Origin: an uncultured Chitinophagales bacterium
GTDB taxonomy: Bacteria > Bacteroidota > Bacteroidia > Chitinophagales > Chitinophagaceae
DNA: 14,183 nt
Reading direction: 5' to 3'
NCBI GenBank assembly: GCA_946886475.1
Contig: CAMPIQ010000097.1
Coordinates: forward strand, 1 to 14,183
Positions 1 to 7,178 of this stretch are shown piece after piece; the first letter of the stretch is position 1, and the number at the start of each line of letters is the position of its first letter. Under the pieces are notes generated by a model. That model was not told the origin of the DNA. It ran no database searches and saw only the letters and a list, made by a program, of their open reading frames with translations. The translations under genes were made by a program, and so were the position numbers.

Positions 1-2274
1 TCAGGAACCGCAGGTACCGTTTCAGCAACTATAAATATTACTAATAACACCATTGATAATATTAACTGTAATTCCGGAGGAACTGCAGGAGATGTACAGA
101 TGTATGGCATAAGACTGGAAACTTCATCCGGAGCAGGTCAGTCATCTGCCAACATTGCAAATCCAACATTTAATGTAACGGGTAATACCATCAGGAACCT
201 TACCGCTCCTTTTGCCGGAGCCGGAACTTTGGTTAGAGGAATTTCAACTAATAACTCCCAGGGTGGCTCACCTGCTTCTACTGCCTTCCTTGTGCCTAAG
301 GTTGACATCAGTTCAAACATTATCGAAAATCTTAGTACATCTTCCAGCTTATCCAGTTATTCAGCAGGAGTAGTAACCGGTATTCATTTTAATGGATCAA
401 CAGGTGCTGCCAATGGTATTGACCTGCAAAAAATAAATAACAATACCATTCATAACCTGTCAGCTAACAATGCAGGTGATGTGGGTGCAGTAGCGGTTGG
501 TATTTTAGCAACAACGGGAAAGCATCAGATATCCGGTAATAAAGTATATGACCTGAAAAATAGCGCCACACCAGTAACGGCAACAAATAATCCCGGTATT
601 GTTGGTATAACTATAAGGTCTTCTGTTTCAGCTTCAGATGTGTTCAATAATTTTGTTTCAGTTGGTTCAGGCCAGAATTCAAATCTTTCGGTTTTTGGCA
701 TCATCAATAATTTCAATGCTGCCGGACCGGTTAATTTCCAGCATAACACAGTAGTGGTAACGGGAAATGGTGTAGCGGGCAATACAAAGAACACGGCTGC
801 ATTTATCAGAGGCACTGAAACATTTGCTAATACCATAGCCACGCCTGTTGTGGTTAGGAATAATATTTTCATCAATACGCGTGGGGGAGGCGGTAAGCAT
901 TATGCTATTGCAAATACAGCTGCAACACCTGCCACAGGATGGACCTCCAGCCACAATAATATTTTCAGCAGTACAGCTGCAAATGTGGCCTTGTGGGGCA
1001 CTGCCGATCAAACAATAGCAGCATACAATACAAGTGCAGCCGATGCAAATACTAAATCTGTTTCGGTAAGTTTTGTAAATATTGCCACCGGTGATCTGCA
1101 CCTCGATGGTGCATCCTTAACAGATGCCAATCTCCAGGGCATGGTGATCGCTGCCATTACAACGGATATTGATAATGATACAAGAAGTACTACGGCTCCA
1201 TTCATGGGTGCGGATGAACCAAATACTGTTTGTGTTCCCCCAGCCATAACAACCTTGCCTGCTGCTCAAACTATTTGTGCCGGCAGTGCGCTAAATCTGT
1301 CTGTTGTTGCCACCGGTACAGGATTAACCTATCAGTGGAAACTGAATGGTGCAAATATTGCCGGTGCCACCAGCGCTACATATACGGTTGCCAGTGCCAG
1401 CTCAGCAAATGCCGGCGGTTATGAAGTGTCTGTTTCCAATACTTGCGGCAACCAGTTAACGCCTTCTGTAACGGTTACAGTTAATGATCTTCCGGTTATT
1501 ACAACGCAACCGGCAGCTGTATCAGGTTGCAACGGCGCCAATGTTAATTTCAACGTTGCAGCTACAACCACCACAGGCACGCTTACTTATCAGTGGAAGA
1601 AAAACGGTACCGATATCAATGGAGCCACCAGTGCAACATATACAGTAGCCGCTTCCACTGCTAATGCAGGAAATTATTCTGTTGTAGTATCTAACGGAAG
1701 TTGTTCGGTTACCTCAGCCGTGGCAGCCTTAAGTGTTACTGCAGCAACAGCCATCACTACCCAGCCTGCGGCCGTTACTGCATGCCAGGGTAATGCCAGT
1801 TTCAGTGTGGCAGCCACTGGGGCAAATCTTACTTACCAATGGAAATACAACGGATTGGATATTCCATCAGCTACCAATTCAACGCTGGTGGTTCCGGTAA
1901 ATGCAACAACGGCAGGTAACTATTCTGTAGTTGTAACAGGAACCTGTGGTTCGGTTACTTCAAATGCAGTAGCACTTACCTATACATTCTGTACTTCCGT
2001 TACTGAAGTTGACCAGGATGTAAGCAGTATGGTGATGATGCCAAACCTTATCAGAGACAGGACTACACTGCGTGTAAATGCCAGCCGGACCATGAAAGTA
2101 AAATGGAATATTGTAGATGCTCAGGGTAAGGTGGTAATGAGCTTTGACAGACAGGTTATGGCAGGTAAAAATGATATCAGCCTTTATCTTGGCCAGTTAT
2201 CGAATGGAACCTACCAGCTCCAGGGTGTAACAGCAAAGGGCGTGACTACTGTTCTGCGATTTGTAAAATTGTAA
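1..2274 (+). CDS. Secreted beta-helix/Ig-like protein with T9SS sorting domain (5'-truncated)
   Basis: The reading frame is open from base 1 with no start in view, so the N-terminus lies outside the window; 757 codons plus TAA are visible, and the ATG at 100 is internal. Codons 1 to about 390 carry recurring Asn-rich strands (NNTI, GNTI, SNII, NNTIHNL), as in right-handed parallel beta-helices. This part ends in a DIDNDTR...GADE stretch, the usual close of 'choice-of-anchor Q'-type helices. Codons 411-663 are three Ig-like repeats, each with YQWK and AG(N/G)Y. The last 90 or so codons form a type A T9SS C-terminal domain: PN at 681-682, then SNGTYQL, ending FVKL. By family knowledge such proteins cross the inner membrane by Sec, are exported by the T9SS and are attached to or released from the cell surface. 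The ligand or activity is unknown; adhesin or polysaccharide binding is an inference. Gene identity as a T9SS cargo is fairly sure. Confidence 0.88.
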   Translation, partial: SGTAGTVSATINITNNTIDNINCNSGGTAGDVQMYGIRLETSSGAGQSSANIANPTFNVTGNTIRNLTAPFAGAGTLVRGISTNNSQGGSPASTAFLVPKVDISSNIIENLSTSSSLSSYSAGVVTGIHFNGSTGAANGIDLQKINNNTIHNLSANNAGDVGAVAVGILATTGKHQISGNKVYDLKNSATPVTATNNPGIVGITIRSSVSASDVFNNFVSVGSGQNSNLSVFGIINNFNAAGPVNFQHNTVVVTGNGVAGNTKNTAAFIRGTETFANTIATPVVVRNNIFINTRGGGGKHYAIANTAATPATGWTSSHNNIFSSTAANVALWGTADQTIAAYNTSAADANTKSVSVSFVNIATGDLHLDGASLTDANLQGMVIAAITTDIDNDTRSTTAPFMGADEPNTVCVPPAITTLPAAQTICAGSALNLSVVATGTGLTYQWKLNGANIAGATSATYTVASASSANAGGYEVSVSNTCGNQLTPSVTVTVNDLPVITTQPAAVSGCNGANVNFNVAATTTTGTLTYQWKKNGTDINGATSATYTVAASTANAGNYSVVVSNGSCSVTSAVAALSVTAATAITTQPAAVTACQGNASFSVAATGANLTYQWKYNGLDIPSATNSTLVVPVNATTAGNYSVVVTGTCGSVTSNAVALTYTFCTSVTEVDQDVSSMVMMPNLIRDRTTLRVNASRTMKVKWNIVDAQGKVVMSFDRQVMAGKNDISLYLGQLSNGTYQLQGVTAKGVTTVLRFVKL
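1231..1990 (+). repeat. Three tandem Ig-like domain repeats within the secreted protein
   Basis: Three units of about 84 codons lie in tandem. Equivalent first cysteines fall at codons 426, 510 and 595, and second cysteines at 482, 568 and 649, so each unit probably has its own disulfide. Shared landmarks are ITT(L/Q)PAA at the start, YQWK-NG in the middle and NYSVVV or YEVSVS near the end. DNA similarity is visible (for example the YQWK codons), but the copies have diverged, which fits old intragenic duplication. Confidence 0.8.
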
Positions 2275-2292
2275 ATAAATAAAACAGATTTT

Positions 2293-2321
2293 AATGATCC
2301 CTCCTAAACGGAGGGATCATT
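2293..2321. terminator. Shared hairpin terminator between convergent genes
   Basis: A perfect 12-bp stem (2293-2304 with 2310-2321) encloses a 5-nt loop, TAAAC. On the plus strand it is followed by TTTTATTT, a normal intrinsic terminator for the secreted-protein gene, whose stop is 18 nt upstream. On the minus strand the stem begins 1 nt after the hemW stop codon, so it probably ends hemW transcripts as well, although the U-run on that side is interrupted. Confidence 0.85.
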
Positions 2322-2322
2322 T

Positions 2323-3444
2323 TTATTTAAACAGGTTAGCCGCTATGCCGTCGGCCATCAGCATGCCCTGGTTTGTTAGCTGGTAGTGTGCGTTTTTTAA
2401 ATTTACCAGGTTGCCGTTTATGTATCTGGTAATGAGTTGTGCAATCCTTCCGGCTTCCTCATCTCCCCAGATACTTTCTATTTTGCTGATGTCGATCCCT
2501 TCCCGGGTTCTGAGTGATATCATCAGGTATTCATTCAACATTTGTGATGAGGTAAGCACCTCAGTTTCCCTTGATAAAGTGTTGTTCTGTATAGAGCGTA
2601 TATAAATTTGATTGTTGGCAATGTTCCACCTTCTTTCAATGCCATTAAAAGAATGGGCTGATGGTCCGAGTCCAAGATATTTATCAGATTTCCAGTAAGA
2701 AGAATTATGCCTGCTCCGGTATCCTGGCTTTGCAAAATTGGAAACCTCATAATGTTCATATCCTTTTTCCTCAAGCCATTGCATCAGCAGTAAAAACTGC
2801 CTTGCCTGTTTATCGGGGTCCACATCAAAAGATTTATTAGTGTGGATCATTTTATAGAGACTGGTTTTTTCTTCAACAGTTAATGCATAACAGGAAAGAT
2901 GCGGAATTCCCAGGTTCACGGCCCGGTCAACGTTTTGTTTCCACATTTCATCTGTAAGCAGGGGGGATCCATAGATCAGATCAATGGTGATGTTGTCAAA
3001 TTCTTTTATAGCCAGTTGTAAATTATTGACCGCCTCCCGGGCCGTGTGTGCCCTGTTCATCCATACCAGTTCTTCTTCAAAGAAACTCTGAATTCCGATA
3101 CTCAGCCGGTTGATTCCTGTTTCATGCCATCCTTTTAAACTGTCAGCATCGATATCATCAGGGTTTGCTTCAAGAGTGATCTCAGCCTGTTCATCTACCT
3201 TATAATTCTTATAAATAACAGAAAGGATTGATCTTAATTCAGAAATTTCCAATAAACTTGGCGTACCGCCGCCAAAATAAATGGTGTTAATGGTTTCACC
3301 CTGCAGGTAGCCCGTTTCATCTAATGCTTCTTTTATAAGCGCTTTAATCATTTCATCTTTGTAACGCAGGGACGTTGTAAAATGAAAATTGCAATAGTGA
3401 CAAGACTGCCTGCAGAACGGTATATGCAAATAAATTCCTGCCAA
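2323..3444 (-). CDS. hemW: Radical SAM heme chaperone HemW
   Basis: 373 residues, the usual HemW length. The N-terminus MAGIYLHIPFC leads into the radical-SAM cluster motif C11-x3-C15-x2-C18, with Phe20 where true HemN oxidases have a fourth Cys. Further motifs are GGGTPS (58-63, SAM binding), EANP (92-95) and NRLSIGIQSF (112-121), followed by a C-terminal HemN-like domain with LRTREG. By family knowledge HemW binds heme and a 4Fe-4S cluster and delivers heme to target proteins in the cytoplasm; older annotations call it an oxygen-independent coproporphyrinogen III oxidase. The start codon is TTG (3444-3442): an in-frame TAA lies five codons upstream and no ATG is available, so the family-conserved N-terminus fixes this start. 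It is divergent from the TamA-like gene with 68 nt between start codons, and no exact TAnnTTTG box was seen in that gap. Confidence 0.93.
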   Translation of the reverse strand: MAGIYLHIPFCRQSCHYCNFHFTTSLRYKDEMIKALIKEALDETGYLQGETINTIYFGGGTPSLLEISELRSILSVIYKNYKVDEQAEITLEANPDDIDADSLKGWHETGINRLSIGIQSFFEEELVWMNRAHTAREAVNNLQLAIKEFDNITIDLIYGSPLLTDEMWKQNVDRAVNLGIPHLSCYALTVEEKTSLYKMIHTNKSFDVDPDKQARQFLLLMQWLEEKGYEHYEVSNFAKPGYRSRHNSSYWKSDKYLGLGPSAHSFNGIERRWNIANNQIYIRSIQNNTLSRETEVLTSSQMLNEYLMISLRTREGIDISKIESIWGDEEAGRIAQLITRYINGNLVNLKNAHYQLTNQGMLMADGIAANLFK

Positions 3445-3512
3445 CTTCGTTGTATTTTAGGTCGCTGGAGAAAGGTTTCAACTTTTTTACCCTTCTTCAA
3501 CCAGTTTAATTG

Positions 3513-5297
3513 ATGGCAAAGTTAAAACACCTGTTTGCAGCAATATCCTTTTTAACAACCTTCCTGGCAGGAAAGGCCCAGTCTTATTCCGTTCATTATA
3601 AAAATGAAAAAGGCGATACGGCATTTGTTCAATCGGACATTTTACAAAAACTTTTCATTTCGAAGCAGGATGCAGATATCTATATTGCTTCTTTGCCATC
3701 GATCTTAAGAAGCAGGGGATTCATTACTTCCTCTGTTGATGATGTGAAGATGGATTCAGTATCCGCTGAAGTGCAATTGTTTTTAGGAGAGCAATATAAA
3801 TGGGCAAAAATTGAAACTAGTCCCGGTGATGAAGCCATATTAAGGGCTGTAAGATGGCCGGAAAATTTAAATGGACCGTTTGATTTTTCCGTTTTGCAGG
3901 CCTGGCAGGAAAAACTGCTATATCATCTTGAAGAAAATGGATTCCCTTTTGGAAAGGTGTATCTCGACAGCATTCATATTTCAGGCAATGAAGTGAATGC
4001 TTTGTTGAAAATAGAAACCGGCCCTCCCTACAAAATTGACAGTATAAGGGTTTATGGGGATGCCCGGGTGAGTAATGAATTCCTTCAGCGGTATCTCGGC
4101 ATCACCAATGGCAGCTTATATAACAGAAAGAAACTTGAAAATATTTCAGCCAGGCTGGCTACCATTACCTACATACAGGAGGAGCGGCCTTCTTCTATTG
4201 ATCTTCTTGGTACAGGCGGTATTATAAATCTTTATTTGAAGGACAGAAAGACCAGCCAGGTGAATGCGCTGATTGGTTTTTTACCAAATTCCGATCAGGC
4301 AGGCGGAGGCAAAAAACTTTTGTTAACCGTAGATGCTAATATATTATTAAGGAATGCACTTGGTTCAGGCGAAACCATTGGTTTGATATGGCAGCAGCTG
4401 CAACAGAAATCACCCAGGCTTAACCTGATTTTTGAACAACCGTATATTTTGAGATCGCCATTTGGTTTCAATTTTTTATTTGACATGTATAAAAGGGATA
4501 GCACCTTTCTTAATATCAATATGAATATTGGAACCATGTACCGTATAGAAGACAAACAAATGGCTTCCATTTTTCTACAGAGAAGACAAACGATCGTAAG
4601 TGTGGTAAATACCAACTCGGTTATTCAGTCAAGGAAATTACCTGCTGAAGGAGACGTGAGTTCTGTAAACCTCGGACTTAGTTATAATTTTTACAATACA
4701 GATTTCCGTTTTAATCCCCGTAAAGGGAATGAGTTTAGTATAACAACATCTGCCGGAACCAAAAAGATCAGGAAAAATAATCTCATACTTGAATTGCAGG
4801 ATCCTTCAGATCCTTCCTTTAAATTCGAAAGTCTTTATGACAGCCTTAAACTGAAAGCCTATCAGTTCAGGGTAGAGGTTACTGCCGCTCAATTCCTTCC
4901 GCTGGGAGGGCAGAGTACCATAAAGCTGGGTGTAAATGGGGGTATTTACCAAAGCGCATCTTATTTCAGAAATGAACTTTTCCAGATAGGAGGTTTTAAA
5001 CTCATGAGAGGTTTTGATGAAGAAAGCCAGTTTGTTTCCAGTTATGCTATAGGAACCCTGGAATACAGGTTGAGAACAGGATTAAACTCTTATTTCTTTG
5101 GATTTTTAGATGGTGGTTGGGGAAAACATTTGCTTGAAGAAAAAAAATCTCATACCTATATTGGTTCAGGATTGGGATTGTCCCTGGAAACAAAGGCAGG
5201 GATCATCAATATGGCGCTGGCGCTGGGTAAAAGAGATGATACAGATTTTAACCTCAGACAACCTAAACTGCATATTGGTTTTGCCAGCTATTTCTGA
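3513..5297 (+). CDS. TamA/BamA-like outer-membrane protein (Omp85 superfamily)
   Basis: 594 residues from the ATG; a TTG directly before it is in frame but less likely to be the start. Residues 1-21 look like a Sec signal peptide ending LAGKA before QSYS. Residues of about 25-240 can be divided into three POTRA-like units, the last running from YKIDSIRVYGD to LYLKDRK. The remainder reads as alternating amphipathic strands of a 16-strand barrel. It contains M498-R499-G500-F501, matching the (V/I)RG(F/Y) motif of the Omp85 lid loop, and ends with an aromatic residue (Phe), as barrel proteins usually do. Size and three POTRAs resemble TamA (about 577 residues in E. coli) more than the larger BamA. 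Expected role: inserting or assembling outer-membrane or surface proteins. The DUF4271 gene follows after 32 nt, suggesting co-transcription. Superfamily assignment is firm; TamA orthology is inferred. Confidence 0.87.
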   Translation: MAKLKHLFAAISFLTTFLAGKAQSYSVHYKNEKGDTAFVQSDILQKLFISKQDADIYIASLPSILRSRGFITSSVDDVKMDSVSAEVQLFLGEQYKWAKIETSPGDEAILRAVRWPENLNGPFDFSVLQAWQEKLLYHLEENGFPFGKVYLDSIHISGNEVNALLKIETGPPYKIDSIRVYGDARVSNEFLQRYLGITNGSLYNRKKLENISARLATITYIQEERPSSIDLLGTGGIINLYLKDRKTSQVNALIGFLPNSDQAGGGKKLLLTVDANILLRNALGSGETIGLIWQQLQQKSPRLNLIFEQPYILRSPFGFNFLFDMYKRDSTFLNINMNIGTMYRIEDKQMASIFLQRRQTIVSVVNTNSVIQSRKLPAEGDVSSVNLGLSYNFYNTDFRFNPRKGNEFSITTSAGTKKIRKNNLILELQDPSDPSFKFESLYDSLKLKAYQFRVEVTAAQFLPLGGQSTIKLGVNGGIYQSASYFRNELFQIGGFKLMRGFDEESQFVSSYAIGTLEYRLRTGLNSYFFGFLDGGWGKHLLEEKKSHTYIGSGLGLSLETKAGIINMALALGKRDDTDFNLRQPKLHIGFASYF

Positions 5298-5329
5298 TAA
5301 CAAAAGATAAAGATATTTTTACAGCTGCC

Positions 5330-6277
5330 ATGGTGAAGATTTTTGTTTTAATAATGCTGATTTTAGTGGGAGGAAACGTTAAGTCACAGGATACTGTTAT
5401 CAGTCAGCAGCCCGATACCCAGAGAAGGGTTATTCAAATAAGAACGCCATCAGTAAGGCAACCGCCACGTATTCAAAATACCTACAGGCCAAACTTTATT
5501 TTACCGGATAGCCTTATTGTAATTCAGGGCATGTTGGATACAGATACCCTGGTGTTTCAAAAACATCCCTATTTCAAATTCACAGATTCCGTCCGTTATT
5601 CCATTACAGTAAAGAAATGGCAAGGGAAAGAGGCAATATTTTACTCCATAATTGCCTTATTGTTATTTTTTGCCCTCATCAAAAATGGATTCAGCCGGTA
5701 CATCAGCGACTTGTTCAAAATATTTTTCAGAACAACCGTTAAACAACGCCAGATCAAGGAACAGCTTGTTCAAAGTCCATTACCCTCACTTTTACTGAAT
5801 ATCTTTTTCCTTTTGAGTGGTGGTATGTTCCTGGCTATTTTACTTCGTTATTTAGATCTGGGGCTGAGTTTTAATTTCTGGATCCTGTTTTTTTATTGTG
5901 TATTGGGACTGATCGCCATTTATGGTGGCAAGTTTATTTCGCTGAAATTACTAGGCTGGATTTTCCAGGTATCAGATGCCATAGATGCATACATTTTTGT
6001 TGTGTTCACAACAAACAAAGTGATCGGTATGGCGCTGGTGCCGTTTTTAGTTGTGCTTGCTTTTACTACCGGAGTGGTAAACCAGTCGGCAATAACGCTC
6101 AGCATTATAATGGTCTGTACCATATTTGCATATCGTTTTTATTTGTCATACAGTTTTTTACAAAGGCAGGTACGCATCAGTTTCTTTCATTTTTTTATTT
6201 ATTTATGTGCTTTTGAAATTGCGCCTCTCCTGTTGATTAACAAACTGTTGTTTAGGTTTTTAGGGGAAACCTCTTAA
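5330..6277 (+). CDS. DUF4271 polytopic inner-membrane protein
   Basis: 315 residues. A hydrophobic N-terminus (residues 1-17, then KSQD) looks like a cleavable signal peptide or an extra anchor. It is followed by a polar, Pro/Arg-rich stretch (20-100) that would be periplasmic. Six hydrophobic segments follow at about 101-118, 154-173, 181-201, 231-250, 254-275 and 283-305. This pattern, with YSIIALLLFFALIKNGFSRY near the start, fits the Bacteroidota-specific family DUF4271 (PF14093), whose function is not established. No catalytic motif is visible. It sits between the TamA-like gene (32 nt upstream) and hemD (28 nt downstream), and its own stop codon forms part of the proposed hemD promoter. 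DUF4271 and hemD neighbours recur in Bacteroidota as I recall, so the link may be positional rather than functional. Confidence 0.82.
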   Translation: MVKIFVLIMLILVGGNVKSQDTVISQQPDTQRRVIQIRTPSVRQPPRIQNTYRPNFILPDSLIVIQGMLDTDTLVFQKHPYFKFTDSVRYSITVKKWQGKEAIFYSIIALLLFFALIKNGFSRYISDLFKIFFRTTVKQRQIKEQLVQSPLPSLLLNIFFLLSGGMFLAILLRYLDLGLSFNFWILFFYCVLGLIAIYGGKFISLKLLGWIFQVSDAIDAYIFVVFTTNKVIGMALVPFLVVLAFTTGVVNQSAITLSIIMVCTIFAYRFYLSYSFLQRQVRISFFHFFIYLCAFEIAPLLLINKLLFRFLGETS

Positions 6278-6282
6278 CTTTG
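6248..6282 (+). promoter_or_regulatory. Bacteroidota-type promoter for hemD
   Basis: TAACTTTG at 6275-6282 is an exact match to the -7 consensus TAnnTTTG. A TTG at 6248-6250 could act as the -33 element; the 24-nt spacer is one base outside the usual 17-23. The first three bases of the box are also the stop codon of the DUF4271 gene. A transcript starting near 6289 would have a leader of only about 17 nt before the hemD ATG at 6306. The core box is seen directly; promoter activity is inferred. Confidence 0.6.
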
Positions 6283-6305
6283 CACAACGTTAGCCGAACC
6301 ACAAT

Positions 6306-7103
6306 ATGGTAAAACACGGGGGGAAAGCCGCTAAAGCGGAGTCAAATAGAAGAAAGGTCCTGATTACTCAACCAAGGCCAGACAGCGATAAATCGCCGTA
6401 TTTCGAGTTGAGCAGGAAATATAATGTGGAGCTTGATTTCTATCCGTTTATCAGGCTTGAGGCTATCCCTGCCAAAGATTTCCGGAAACAAAAAATTGAT
6501 ATCCAGGCGCATACTGCCGTGATATTTACCAGCCGCAATGCCATTGATCATTTTTTCAGGGTTTGTGAAGAAATGAAAGTGAGTGTTTCACAGGATACCA
6601 AATATTTCTGTATAACGGAAGCTGTGGCCCTTTATCTCCAGAAATTTATATTATACCGTAAGCGAAAGGTGTTTTATGGCGCTGATGGCAGCAATAAAAG
6701 CCTGTTTGATGTGATCAATAAGCATAAGAGCAATGAAAGGCTGCTGTATGTTTGTTCGGAAAACCAGCAGGATAGTGAAATTACAGGTTGGCTTAAGTCG
6801 AACAATTGCGATTTTTCACTTGCCTTCATGTACCGTACAGCCAGTTGTGATGTAAAGGATGTACTTACTAAAAACGAATATGATGTGATCTGCTTTTTTA
6901 CACCCAGTGGGGTAAAAAGCTTATTCGATAATGTTCCCAAGTTCAAACAAAACGGCACTGTGATTGGTGCATTCGGTAACAATACTTCAAAAGCAATTGA
7001 AGAAGCCGGGCTTAAACTGGGCATAAAGGCTCCGGAACCCCAGGCCCCTTCCATGGTGGCTGCCCTCGAAAAATTCCTGTCGGCAGAGTTAAAGAAGAAA
7101 TAA
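6306..7103 (+). CDS. hemD: Uroporphyrinogen-III synthase
   Basis: 265 residues. The enzyme closes and inverts ring D of hydroxymethylbilane to give uroporphyrinogen III, the branch-point precursor of heme and other tetrapyrroles, in the cytoplasm. The two-lobed fold is recognisable: VLITQPRP (18-25) opens lobe one, FTSRNAIDHF (74-83) is the first-lobe SxNA-type motif, MYRT (175-178) and FFTPSGVKSL (197-206) belong to lobe two, and GAFGNNTSKAIEEAGL (221-236) with PEPQAPSM (243-250) is the typical C-terminal signature. Family sequence conservation is low, but these motifs together are distinctive. About 15 basic and polar residues precede the first strand, so a slightly later start is possible, though no nearby ATG offers one. 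A good promoter box precedes it. No other heme-biosynthesis enzyme gene adjoins it; hemW is a chaperone gene. Confidence 0.88.
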   Translation: MVKHGGKAAKAESNRRKVLITQPRPDSDKSPYFELSRKYNVELDFYPFIRLEAIPAKDFRKQKIDIQAHTAVIFTSRNAIDHFFRVCEEMKVSVSQDTKYFCITEAVALYLQKFILYRKRKVFYGADGSNKSLFDVINKHKSNERLLYVCSENQQDSEITGWLKSNNCDFSLAFMYRTASCDVKDVLTKNEYDVICFFTPSGVKSLFDNVPKFKQNGTVIGAFGNNTSKAIEEAGLKLGIKAPEPQAPSMVAALEKFLSAELKKK

Positions 7104-7178
7104 TAAACTCCAGGTTCATATTCATTAACACTCACATCCTGGTACAACCGGGGTTTTGTTTTTGCAGTATCTTTCATC

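Noticed and set aside
679..1101. 140-codon open frame on the minus strand inside the secreted-protein gene
   Set aside because: It is antisense to a clear beta-helix coding frame, its translation is rich in Cys, Ile and Ser without any recognisable domain, and a second overlapping antisense frame (525-875) shows that the region is simply stop-poor.
1231..1990. Direct DNA repeats as a possible CRISPR or mobile repeat
   Set aside because: The repeats are in frame, about 250 nt long and diverged, and they encode Ig-like domains; there are no short identical repeats with spacers.
2323..3444. Oxygen-independent coproporphyrinogen III oxidase (HemN)
   Set aside because: The cluster motif has Phe where HemN has a fourth Cys, and the length (373) fits HemW rather than HemN (about 450).
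7157..7164. TGTTTTTG as a promoter for the DUF255 gene
   Set aside because: The TA of the -7 box is not conserved and no -33 TTG is seen; the T-rich run alone is not enough.
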